DNA of 64,000 nt from UBA7662 sp036787895 (GTDB lineage Bacteria > Bacteroidota > Bacteroidia > UBA7662), in assembly GCA_036787895.1 (NCBI GenBank), contig DAIQOK010000004.1:1-64000 (forward strand), written 5' to 3'. This document shows positions 33,126 to 40,926 of this stretch, piece after piece. The notes under the pieces were generated by a model. The model saw nothing but the letters and a program-made list of their open reading frames with translations, did not search any database and was not told where the DNA came from. A program made the translations under genes and the position numbers. Each line of letters opens with the position of its first letter. Position 1 is the stretch's first letter.

Positions 33126-36100
33126 ATGTCAGAAGGTAGTATCAGGATCAAAAAAGCGGCAACCGAGTTCAACATCAGTGTAGGGCATGTGGCAGAGCAC
33201 CTCTCGAAGAAAGGCTTCGACGTGGACAACAACCCCAATGCCAAAATCACGGATGAGATGTACGCGGTGTTGATGCGCGATTTCGGTCAGGACAAAAAGA
33301 TCAAGGAGCAGGCGGCCCAGATCTCGATCGGACGCCAGACCAAAGCCGATGTGGTCCTCGACAACAAAGACTTTGCTGCAGCAGCTCCCGTAGAAAAGGA
33401 GCAGGAAGAAGTGCTGATTAAAGGCATGACTCCTGCCGTTAAGGCTGCCGCTGCTGCCGAAGCTCCCCCTGCTCCTGTTGAAAAGCCGGCGCCAGCACCA
33501 GTAGAGCCGCCCAAACCAGCTCCAGTGCCAAAGCCGGAAACTACGGCTGTTCCAGCTGCCGCTGAAGAGAAAAAAGCAGAAACTGAAGCAGTTGAAAAAC
33601 CAGCTCCGGTTGCTCAAGAGGTTACCGAGACAACTCCTGAAAGCCCGAAAGAAACACCGGCCCCCGCTGCTGAAGTAAAGCCTGCCAGCAAAGTGTTGCG
33701 GACCATCGATTTGGGTGCCATCGGGCAATCACGACCGCCAAAAGGCCAACAACCTAAAGCAGAAGCACCGAAAAAAGCTGCAGCTGCAGCTGAAAAACCC
33801 GAGGCGCCTAAAGTTACACCGCCCGCACCAAAAGAGACGCCAAAAACCGAAGTCCCGGCTACCGCAGCGGTTACTCCGGAAGACGAAGAGGTTGTTCGTG
33901 CTTCTGCCGACCGCCTGAAAGGAACGACTGTCCTCGGAAAAATAGATCTTACCCAATTCGAAAAACGCAAACCGGTTGCCAGCTCAAGCGATGATGCAGT
34001 GAGCCGCCGCAAACGGAAGCGGAAAGATGGCACTACGCCCGGGTCAACAACAGCTGGCACGGGTGCTCCTGCTGCCGGTGGAGGAAATCGCGATAATAAC
34101 CGCCCTGCCGGTCAAGGCCAGGGAGGCAACCGTGGTCCGGGTGGACCAAACCGTGGCCCCGGAGGTCCCGGTGGTGGCAATCGCCGCAACGATCGTGGGC
34201 CGAATACCGGTGTTCCTGCCGCCAAAGCAGAGCCCACCGAAAAGGAAATCCAAGATCAGATCAAGGCCACCATGGCCCGTTTGCAAGGTGGCAACACCCG
34301 TGGACGCGGTAAATTCGCCAAAAAAGGGCGTAATGAGCGCAATGCCGAAGGCGGCGCAGATTTACCGGAGGGTGAAAAAATCAAATTGCAGGTAACGGAA
34401 TTCCTGACTACCGGTGAGCTCGCCCAGTTGATGGACGTAGCCGTGAGTGATGTGATCATGAACTGTTTTTCGCTTGGCCTGGTGGTTACCATCAACCAGC
34501 GTCTCGATGCCGAAACCATCACCCTCGTGGCCGATGAGTTTGGTTACGATATCAGCTTTATCTCTGCCGAAGAAAACGAGCCACAGCTTGAAGAAGAGGA
34601 AGATCCGGACAAATTGGTGCACCGTTCACCTATCGTGACCATCATGGGACACGTAGACCACGGTAAAACCTCTTTGCTCGACTATATCCGCAACACCAAT
34701 GTGATTGCCGGTGAAGCCGGGGGTATTACCCAGCACATAGGTGCCTACGAGGTGCAGTTGAAAGACGGCAAAAGCATCACTTTCCTCGACACACCGGGTC
34801 ACGAAGCGTTTACCGCCATGCGCGCCAGGGGTGCCAAGGTTACCGATATCGTCGTGGTAGTTATCGCTGCCGATGATAGCGTGATGCCGCAAACCAAAGA
34901 AGCCATCAGTCATGCTCAGGCTGCCGGTGCGCCTATCATTTTTGCTTACAACAAAATCGACCGCCCGGAAGCCAATGCCGATAAAATCCGCGAACAACTC
35001 TCGATGATGAACATACTCGTAGAGAGCTGGGGTGGTAAATACCAGGAGCAGGAAATTTCAGCCAAAAAAGGGCTGAATATCGACCTGTTGCTCGAAAAAG
35101 TATTGTTAGAAGCCGAATTGCTCGAGCTCAAAGCCGATCCAACCCGTCGTGCTACCGGAACAGTGGTAGAGTCATCGTTGGATAAAGGCCGTGGTGTGGT
35201 AGCTACCGTACTCATACAGAGTGGTACCATCCGCATGGGTGATCCAATCTTAGCCGGCGCACATTTTGGTAAGGTGAAAGCCATGCAAAATGAGCGCGGA
35301 CAACGGGTTACCAAAGCCGGACCATCACAACCCGTCCAGATATTGGGTTTCAACACCTCGCCTACTGCCGGTGATAAGTTCTACGTGACCGAAAACGATG
35401 CCGTAGCCAAGGATATCGCTACCCGCCGCCAGCAGCTCATCCGTGAGCAGGGCATGCGCACCAAAAAACATATTACGCTGGATGAAATCGGTCGTCGTTT
35501 GGCGATTGGCAACTTCCGCGAACTTAACCTCATCGTTAAAGGCGACGTGGATGGTTCGGTAGAAGCCCTCAGCGACTCACTTATGAAGCTGTCGAAAGAC
35601 CAGATTCAGGTGAACGTCATCCACAAAGGTGTAGGTCAGATCTCCGAAACCGACGTTATGCTCGCCTCCGCTTCGGATGCCATCATCATTGGCTTCCAGG
35701 TTCGTCCGCTGGCCTCTGTACGCCGTTTGGCCGAACAGGAAGAAATCGACATCCGCACCTACAGCATCATTTACGACGCCATCGAAGAGATCAAACTCGC
35801 GATGGAGGGTATGTTGGCACCGACCTTCGAAGAGAAAGTGGTATGTAATGTAGAGATACGCGAGACCTTTAAAATCAGCAAAGTCGGCACCATCGCCGGT
35901 TGTATGGTTTTGGATGGCAAAATCAACCGCAATACCAAAGTCCGCGTACTCCGCGACGGCGTGGTGATCCATACCGGCGAGCTCGAGTCGCTGAAACGTT
36001 TCAAAGACGATGTAAAAGAAGTGTTGACGGGCTACGAATGTGGTCTGAACATAGCAGGCTTCAACGACATCCAGGTAGGCGACATCATCGAAGGTTACGA

Positions 36101-36131
36101 GCGTGTTGAGGTGAAGACGAAACTCACTTAA
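33126..36131 (+). CDS. infB: Translation initiation factor IF-2
   Basis: Protein of 1001 residues. The N-terminus has an IF2_N helix (IRIKKAATEFNISVGHVAEHLSKKGFD), then ~300 residues of Ala/Pro/Glu/Lys low complexity and a Gly/Arg/Asn-rich stretch (GPGGPNRGPGG...), a second IF2_N domain (FLTTGELAQLMDVAVSDVIMNCF), and the GTPase: G1 IMGHVDHGKTSLLD, GGITQHIG, G3 FLDTPGHEAFTAMRARGA, G4 AYNKID; domains II-IV complete the protein. Delivers initiator tRNA to the 30S subunit. Last gene of the operon; a GC hairpin follows at 36167-36182. Confidence 0.97.
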   Translation: MSEGSIRIKKAATEFNISVGHVAEHLSKKGFDVDNNPNAKITDEMYAVLMRDFGQDKKIKEQAAQISIGRQTKADVVLDNKDFAAAAPVEKEQEEVLIKGMTPAVKAAAAAEAPPAPVEKPAPAPVEPPKPAPVPKPETTAVPAAAEEKKAETEAVEKPAPVAQEVTETTPESPKETPAPAAEVKPASKVLRTIDLGAIGQSRPPKGQQPKAEAPKKAAAAAEKPEAPKVTPPAPKETPKTEVPATAAVTPEDEEVVRASADRLKGTTVLGKIDLTQFEKRKPVASSSDDAVSRRKRKRKDGTTPGSTTAGTGAPAAGGGNRDNNRPAGQGQGGNRGPGGPNRGPGGPGGGNRRNDRGPNTGVPAAKAEPTEKEIQDQIKATMARLQGGNTRGRGKFAKKGRNERNAEGGADLPEGEKIKLQVTEFLTTGELAQLMDVAVSDVIMNCFSLGLVVTINQRLDAETITLVADEFGYDISFISAEENEPQLEEEEDPDKLVHRSPIVTIMGHVDHGKTSLLDYIRNTNVIAGEAGGITQHIGAYEVQLKDGKSITFLDTPGHEAFTAMRARGAKVTDIVVVVIAADDSVMPQTKEAISHAQAAGAPIIFAYNKIDRPEANADKIREQLSMMNILVESWGGKYQEQEISAKKGLNIDLLLEKVLLEAELLELKADPTRRATGTVVESSLDKGRGVVATVLIQSGTIRMGDPILAGAHFGKVKAMQNERGQRVTKAGPSQPVQILGFNTSPTAGDKFYVTENDAVAKDIATRRQQLIREQGMRTKKHITLDEIGRRLAIGNFRELNLIVKGDVDGSVEALSDSLMKLSKDQIQVNVIHKGVGQISETDVMLASASDAIIIGFQVRPLASVRRLAEQEEIDIRTYSIIYDAIEEIKLAMEGMLAPTFEEKVVCNVEIRETFKISKVGTIAGCMVLDGKINRNTKVRVLRDGVVIHTGELESLKRFKDDVKEVLTGYECGLNIAGFNDIQVGDIIEGYERVEVKTKLT

Positions 36132-36166
36132 GCGGTTCTAACGGTCTAAGTCACGATATATCGGGA

Positions 36167-36182
36167 CCCCGCCCATGCGGGG
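36167..36182 (+). terminator. GC hairpin after infB
   Basis: CCCCGC / GCGGGG stem with a four-base CCAT loop, 35 bp after the infB stop. There is no T-run after it, so termination efficiency is doubtful. Confidence 0.4.
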
Positions 36183-36326
36183 GTTATAAAGTTGGGGTGG
36201 TGTCTTGGGAGAAAGACATCATATTCAATAGCATATTTACAAGGTTCGGCTGTTTGGTCGGGCCTTTTTGCTTCCGGATAAAATTGCCCTGAGTTTATCG
36301 AATGGTGCGGTGGGCGGTTAAACGGT

Positions 36327-36394
36327 GGTTCGATGAACTCATCATGACTAAATAATTTTATTGTGAATTACGGTCATGTTAAGTTCATCGAACC
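36327..36394. repeat. 68 bp nested palindrome (MITE/REP-like)
   Basis: Outer perfect 13 bp arms GGTTCGATGAACT (36327-36339) and AGTTCATCGAACC (36382-36394); 3 bp symmetric spacers; inner 6 bp arms CATGAC (36343-36348) and GTCATG (36373-36378); 24 nt AT-rich loop. It can form a long cruciform or RNA hairpin. No ORF inside. Confidence 0.75.
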
Positions 36395-36420
36395 AGGGCT
36401 AAACAGGAGTATATAAAACC

Positions 36421-36550
36421 GGTGTTGCTGCGCAGCAGTCCCGAGCTATTCGGGAAGCGTAGCCGAAACCACCGTTTTTACACCACGCCTCGGTCATCGA
36501 GCCATGTCAGAGCCCAGTCGACGACATGAGCCGAGATGTATAGAAAGACG
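36421..36550 (+). repeat. Composite intergenic repeat, copy D
   Basis: Contains nested hairpins (GCTGCGCAGC; CCCGA/TCGGG) and the core GAAGCGTAGCCGAAACCACC, then TCGGTCATCGAGCC (36490-36503) and a right end AGAAAGACG. The same order and spacing occurs at 57458-57573, where the core is TGAGCGTAGTCGAAACCAC. It is therefore a dispersed repeat and not part of the RHS gene. Confidence 0.65.
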
Positions 36551-36676
36551 GATTCAATTATCATTTCAAAAAAGCTAAGTACAGATGGATTAACGTAATC
36601 CCTTTGTTTTTGGAGAAACACATGTGTTTGCTTAGATTGAGTAGTACAAAGTGTTTGACAGCACCGGAAGATAAAT

Positions 36677-37846
36677 ATGGTTAATCAGGTCATTAATCAA
36701 TATCGTATTTCCTACAACCCCTGGCCGGAATACACGCGGTTCATCAACCGCAAGCAATATGAAATTACAGATCACCCCTGGGCTGAGCGGAGCCGAGGCC
36801 TGGGCAGTACCCGGGTAATAGTAAACGACCGCGCGATAACCACCTTTAGCGAGGAAGATAGTAGTGTTACCGGCGCCTGTGGTGAGCGCAGTCGAACCAC
36901 CTGTGCCGATGTACTCAGCCTGCTGAATTACTACCCCGGCGGCCAACTACAACCGGGCATGACCTGGGAAAATACTGGCTACCGCTACGGTTACAACACC
37001 CAGGAACGTTCCGATGAAATTTTCGGCCCGGGTAATTTTTATACAGCGGAGTTTTGGGAGTATGATACGCGGATTTGGCGGAGGTGGAATAGGGATATAA
37101 CTTTGAGTTATTATGCCCACTTGTCGCCCTATAGTACATTAGGAAATAACCCGATTCTATACTTTGATAAAAATGGAGACTTTTTCACAGGGCCTTCTTG
37201 GCTATTAAAAGAAGTAAACAAAATATATGGTATAGCAAAGGAAAAAGCCGCTTTAGGCGATATGGATGCTCAAAAACTTGTAGAAATTATAGAATCCTTA
37301 GATAGTTCTCCCCATGAGTTTAATTTGAATGCAATTAGGAAAAAGTATGAAGGAGAAACTATAGGCGGGTATGTTGGTTTTGACCCTGTGAATAATAGGC
37401 TTGTTGTCTCTGTATATGATTGGATTAATGGAACTGCTCCGCTAAATAATTCATCAATTACCGAGAAATTGACGCATGAAATCGTTCATGGATATCAATT
37501 TTTAAATTATAGATTCGGGCTTTGGGGGCCAAAAAATCGGGAAGGATTGATAGTTGGTGGTTATTGGTACGATGACCAAGAAGAGCGAGAAAGTTATACT
37601 CTACAACAACTTGTAGGTGAAAAAATTAATGTTGAAGAAAAGGTTCAACAATATACAAATGATGGACAATATGATGCGTTTACTGGTACGAATGTCAATG
37701 AAGAAGCAAAAAGGGTAATAGAGAGTAATAGTGGTAGAAAAATTTATACTAGCTCCGATTTAAGAAAGCATTCTGTATTTAAAACGATTATAAATTTAAA
37801 AACAGACAAACCAAATATTATAATTAAATCTCCTAGATTCTTATGA
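36677..37846 (+). CDS. Truncated RHS protein with HExxH toxin-like C-terminus
   Basis: Protein of 389 residues. Only the last ~145 residues of an RHS core remain (NRKQYEITDH, LGSTRVIVND, YRYGYNTQERSDEI, FYTAEFWEYDTRIWRRWNRD, GNNPI); the signal peptide and YD repeats are missing, and residues 1-13 have no RHS character. After residue ~160 the sequence becomes AT-rich and variable: it holds LTHEIVHGYQF (HExxH, His267-His271) and downstream QEERESYTLQQ, a plausible third ligand, so a zinc metallopeptidase toxin is likely. Two in-frame insertions encode AERSRG and GERSRT. The next gene overlaps by 4 bp and is a candidate immunity lipoprotein. Whether this truncated form is expressed and delivered is unclear. 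Confidence 0.75.
   Translation: MVNQVINQYRISYNPWPEYTRFINRKQYEITDHPWAERSRGLGSTRVIVNDRAITTFSEEDSSVTGACGERSRTTCADVLSLLNYYPGGQLQPGMTWENTGYRYGYNTQERSDEIFGPGNFYTAEFWEYDTRIWRRWNRDITLSYYAHLSPYSTLGNNPILYFDKNGDFFTGPSWLLKEVNKIYGIAKEKAALGDMDAQKLVEIIESLDSSPHEFNLNAIRKKYEGETIGGYVGFDPVNNRLVVSVYDWINGTAPLNNSSITEKLTHEIVHGYQFLNYRFGLWGPKNREGLIVGGYWYDDQEERESYTLQQLVGEKINVEEKVQQYTNDGQYDAFTGTNVNEEAKRVIESNSGRKIYTSSDLRKHSVFKTIINLKTDKPNIIIKSPRFL
36776..36799 (+). repeat. In-frame palindromic insertion 1 (RHS copy 1)
   Basis: 24 bp inserted between the His codon of the RHS motif ITDH and LGSTRV; encodes PWAERSRG. It contains GAGCGGAGCCGA and is flanked by repeated CCTGGGC (36777-36783 and 36799-36805), which looks like a target duplication or a copy of the adjacent sequence. 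Confidence 0.65.
36878..36907 (+). repeat. In-frame palindromic insertion 2 (RHS copy 1)
   Basis: 30 bp insertion encoding CGERSRTTCA between TGA and DVLSLLNYYPGG. TGGT/ACCA arms flank GAGCGCAGTCGA; GCC precedes and ends the insertion (36875-36877, 36905-36907). The core is the same family as the intergenic elements at 57.3-57.7 kb. Confidence 0.65.
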
Positions 37847-38400
37847 AATATTTAATCGTTTTTTTGATCGTACTTTCGAGTTGTTCTAATAAGTTAAAAA
37901 CCAAAGATTTTAATAACGAATATGGCAACAAAATGGGGAATATTAAGCTCAATTATGAGCGTGGCACTTTTTATTTAAAGGAGTATAACCATCAATACGA
38001 TTATTACATATTATCCGAAGGGGCATTTATAAATAGAGGGGACACAATTTTGTTGAAAACTTTTAAAGACTGCAGCTGTGATTTTGATATTTCGGAGAAA
38101 TTGAGGTCTAAATTTCGTATTCAGTCAAATAGTAATGATTTAAAACTGTTGAGGATTGGGAAAAAGGAACACTATTTTAAAAGTTCAGATACAATGTTTA
38201 TTGTGAGCCACATGGTAGACTCTTTTTGGGTTAATCATTTACATAATGAGGGAATTATTATTCCTTATCATTGGGAATTACCAACCAATTATTATGATAT
38301 AGTTATTAAATGTGATATTCCCAAGAGCCGAACAGAAGGGATTTTTAAATCCAAAACCATCATTCTTCTAGAGAATAATACTTATCGAATATTGTTTTAA
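37843..38400 (+). CDS. Putative immunity lipoprotein for RHS tip 1
   Basis: Protein of 185 residues, unrecognised family. MKYLIVFLIVLSSCSNK is a type II signal peptide with lipobox LSSC (Cys14), so it is anchored in the envelope. The mature part is beta-rich with a CSCDFD segment. Its ATG overlaps the RHS stop as ATGA and it is as AT-rich as the RHS tip, the usual signs of a toxin-immunity pair acquired together. A periplasmic location would fit a toxin acting in or passing through the envelope. The immunity role is inferred from position. Confidence 0.6.
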   Translation: MKYLIVFLIVLSSCSNKLKTKDFNNEYGNKMGNIKLNYERGTFYLKEYNHQYDYYILSEGAFINRGDTILLKTFKDCSCDFDISEKLRSKFRIQSNSNDLKLLRIGKKEHYFKSSDTMFIVSHMVDSFWVNHLHNEGIIIPYHWELPTNYYDIVIKCDIPKSRTEGIFKSKTIILLENNTYRILF

Positions 38401-38566
38401 GGGGTTATATTTTTTAGATCCATTGCACTCTTGCAACCAAAATGTCATTGCGAGAACTCTCGAAAACGCCTTCCGCCCAAACGGTAATGTCCAAAAGTGC
38501 ATATGGGTTCAGAACACGGCCTGTTCCATTAGGATTCCATAGATTAGTGTTATTGATACCAAGCAT

Positions 38567-40105
38567 GTGAGAAGACACCAGCTGACATACAACTACAATG
38601 CAGACATGAACCAGCTGAACTATATTAGAGATGCTGTGAGTAGTAGTTGTTATCCCTATGAGATCACCGACCAAAGCGCAGACAATTACCTTTATGATTC
38701 TATTGGTAATACGTTGAAAGATGTTGGTTCGGACATAATTGAGATTGTATGGAATCCCTATGGGAAAGTAACTCAAGTAAAGACGAATGATGCCAACATT
38801 TACTACTTATACGACGGCTTAGGCCGCAGAGTAAGAAAACGCGTGGAGACGGGAAGTGGCACGCCAACCACCACCTGGTACATACTTGATGCTGGTGGCC
38901 GCAACATCAGCACCTACACCCGTACGGATGAGGTAGAGGAAACGCAGCAGGAATTAACCCTTTACGGCGGCAGCCGGCTAGGCCTATACCGCCGAGAAGT
39001 ACGAGAATGGGGCACCCCCTACGACAAACTCAACAACCCCTGGCCGGTTTATACGCGTTTCATCAACCGCAAGCAATATGAAATTACAGATCACCCCTGG
39101 GCTGAGCGGAGCCGAGGCCTGGGCAGTACCCGGGTAATAGTAAACGACCGCGCGATAACCACCTTTAGCGAGGAAGATAGTAGTGTTACCGGCGCCTGTG
39201 GTGAGCGCAGTCGAACCACCTGTGCCGATGTACTCAGCCTGCTCAACTACTACCCCGGCGGCCAACTACAACCCGGTATGACGTGGGAGAATACGCTTTA
39301 CCGCTATGGTTACAACACCCAGGAACGTTCGGATGAAATTTACGGCCCGGGTAATTTTTATACGGCGGAGTTTTGGGAGTATGATAGTAGGATTTGGCGG
39401 AGGTGGAATAGGGATCCGGTTGTGAAGCCGCATGAGAGTTCATATGCAGTGTTAGGAAACAGCCCCATTTGGTTTGTTGATTACGACGGGAGAGATACAC
39501 TTAGAATGCGCCTTCAACAGGTATTCACAAATGCTCAGCATTTAATAATTTTTAAAGTTGGCTTTTCACTAATTCAAAATGGGGTAGAGAAGCTTGTAGA
39601 GGCCCCTATGAACCTTTCAGGTTCGAATGAAATTTATTTTGGGTTTCCGCGCGCAAACTTTGTTGGGTCTAATGCAATTCCAAAGGGAATATATGATGTT
39701 TCTTTTCGGAAAGGAGGTTCTTTTTCAAGAAGTTATAGTGAGGAATGGAATGCGAATACAATTTTTATTCAGGGTGTTGGTAGGGGTCAATTTATTCATC
39801 CTGGTGCATTTTATGAGGGGTCAGCTGGGTGCTTAATACCTGGAATATTCCCAGTTGACGAAACTATTAGAAACGTTTCAGGAAATCCAAATACAGGAAC
39901 GAATGGTTATATCAACACTTCAACAGAGCAAAATTTTGGGAGAGACTTGGTTAGCAAAAGCATGTTAAATTCAATTGGACTTTTATATAATTCGGCAAAA
40001 AGCTTGAACTCTGTAGAAGGAAATTTTGGATTTCAGCTAACAACAAGGGAACCAGTAATTATTGAGTTAATGCCAAGGATTAAAGTAACGGAAATTCAAA
40101 AATAA
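38567..40105 (+). CDS. Truncated RHS-repeat protein with SxGC toxin-like C-terminus
   Basis: Protein of 512 residues from a GTG at 38567; an in-frame stop lies shortly upstream, so the long N-terminal part of a normal RHS protein is missing. Core: YNADMNQLNYIRD, YLYDSIGNTLKD, YLYDGLGRRVRKR, YGGSRLGLYRRE, NRKQYEITDH, YRYGYNTQERSDEIYGPG, WRRWNRDP. The variable tip begins about residue 300 and is AT-rich; it contains IPKGIYDVSF and GRGQFIHPGAFYEGSAGCLIPG (His411, Ser419, Cys422), which resembles the His/Cys site of L,D-transpeptidase and DUF5675 folds. It carries the same two ERSR insertions as the first RHS gene. A putative immunity gene follows after 5 bp. Confidence 0.75.
   Translation: MRRHQLTYNYNADMNQLNYIRDAVSSSCYPYEITDQSADNYLYDSIGNTLKDVGSDIIEIVWNPYGKVTQVKTNDANIYYLYDGLGRRVRKRVETGSGTPTTTWYILDAGGRNISTYTRTDEVEETQQELTLYGGSRLGLYRREVREWGTPYDKLNNPWPVYTRFINRKQYEITDHPWAERSRGLGSTRVIVNDRAITTFSEEDSSVTGACGERSRTTCADVLSLLNYYPGGQLQPGMTWENTLYRYGYNTQERSDEIYGPGNFYTAEFWEYDSRIWRRWNRDPVVKPHESSYAVLGNSPIWFVDYDGRDTLRMRLQQVFTNAQHLIIFKVGFSLIQNGVEKLVEAPMNLSGSNEIYFGFPRANFVGSNAIPKGIYDVSFRKGGSFSRSYSEEWNANTIFIQGVGRGQFIHPGAFYEGSAGCLIPGIFPVDETIRNVSGNPNTGTNGYINTSTEQNFGRDLVSKSMLNSIGLLYNSAKSLNSVEGNFGFQLTTREPVIIELMPRIKVTEIQK
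39095..39118 (+). repeat. In-frame palindromic insertion 1 (RHS copy 2)
   Basis: Identical to 36776-36799; encodes PWAERSRG within the RHS core. Confidence 0.65.
39197..39226 (+). repeat. In-frame palindromic insertion 2 (RHS copy 2)
   Basis: Identical to 36878-36907; encodes CGERSRTTCA within the RHS core. Confidence 0.65.
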
Positions 40106-40110
40106 ATATC

Positions 40111-40749
40111 ATGAGAACTCTGTTTATTCTGTGTTTTGAAATGATAGGACACTCGACATTGGCACAAAAAGTGCCTCACGGGTACTTTTCTCCAGATATT
40201 ATTTCAATGCTTGATTCAACCAGCGAGCTAAATGATTTGAGGGAGCTTATAATTGTTGACAAAAAACAGCGGTTAATATTTAATGGCTATGGCTTTATTG
40301 TGGAGATAAATAGAAGTAATGACTCAATTATAGAGATAATAAAAAAGATTCCTAGTCCTTTAGGAGGAGTTGATTTTGTAGCAATTAAATATCATTTAAT
40401 TTTCAATGCGAATTGTTTTATTATTAGAGCCGATACCTCATCAAAACTATGGAATGCAGTATCAGACAAGAACCAACAGGAAACAATTATTAAATTTAGA
40501 AAGGCAGAAACTCAATTAAGTGAAGAGCAAATTGCTCAAATAGAATATATTCTAGTTCGTGCTGCTCTACAAAGAGATACAACTGCGATAGCCTTGTTCC
40601 GTAGCTTAGATAAGCTAAACACAATGAGTCCGGTAGCTTCTCACGAGCATGAGCTATACAGGTCAATTTTGGTTGATTATGGGATTATTGAGAACGCGAT
40701 GTATGGCGGGCATACCCCGAAGGTGTATGAGGAAAAATTTGAATGGTAG
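40111..40749 (+). CDS. Putative immunity protein for RHS tip 2
   Basis: Protein of 212 residues, unrecognised. N-terminus MRTLFILCFEMIGHSTLAQK is a plausible signal peptide (shorter hydrophobic core than usual), giving a periplasmic protein. The mature part is mixed alpha/beta with a helical C-terminal third (SEEQIAQIEYILVRAALQRD). It starts 5 bp after the RHS stop and shares its AT-rich composition. The immunity role rests on position; no catalytic motif is seen. Confidence 0.55.
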   Translation: MRTLFILCFEMIGHSTLAQKVPHGYFSPDIISMLDSTSELNDLRELIIVDKKQRLIFNGYGFIVEINRSNDSIIEIIKKIPSPLGGVDFVAIKYHLIFNANCFIIRADTSSKLWNAVSDKNQQETIIKFRKAETQLSEEQIAQIEYILVRAALQRDTTAIALFRSLDKLNTMSPVASHEHELYRSILVDYGIIENAMYGGHTPKVYEEKFEW

Positions 40750-40926
40750 GGCTTCCGAACATTTGTGTGGTCATTTAAGTAGGCGAATGAATACCTGATA
40801 TTATTTTCTCCCTTAATAGGAATAGACCAAGCGGAAGAATCCAAATACCGGCGAGCAATTTTAAGTGGTCAGGGTTGCTTTGAGCAAATCGCTTACGGCA
40901 TTATAATACACCATTTTATCAGTTGG

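Larger units (their letters stand above)
36132..36676. other. Gene-free, repeat-rich interval upstream of RHS locus
   Basis: No gene is seen in these 545 bp. In order they hold a GC-rich hairpin (36167-36182), a 68 bp nested palindrome (36327-36394), and a composite repeat (36421-36550) related to those around the assembly gap at 57.3-57.7 kb. No RHS core sequence was recognised here, so the 5' part of the first RHS gene has been lost rather than frame-shifted. Confidence 0.6.
36714..37098 (+). repeat. Duplicated RHS-core block, copy 1
   Basis: Nearly the same DNA occurs at 39033-39417 (offset 2319 bp). Bases 36740-36924 are identical to 39059-39243, whereas the flanks differ at many mostly silent positions (for example GAATTAC vs CAACTAC after the block). 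This pattern suggests gene conversion centred on the two short insertions. Confidence 0.85.
39033..39417 (+). repeat. Duplicated RHS-core block, copy 2
   Basis: Second copy of the block at 36714-37098; 39059-39243 is identical to 36740-36924. Downstream identity falls until both genes diverge completely after WRRWNRD, where the variable tips start. Confidence 0.85.

Noticed and set aside
33129..34060. Minus-strand frames in the low-complexity part of infB
   Set aside because: Shadow of the Ala/Pro/Lys-rich linker; IF-2 is unambiguous.
38414..38776. Minus-strand frame of 120 codons between the two RHS modules
   Set aside because: Half of it is antisense to the RHS core. The other half (38414-38580, NPNGTGRVLNPYALLDITVW) looks protein-like, but I could not identify it; it may be a gene remnant.
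40769..40926. Open plus-strand frame after the second immunity gene (DQAEESKYRRAILSGQG...)
   Set aside because: No start codon and it runs into the antitoxin pseudogene on the other strand; too little to call a gene fragment.
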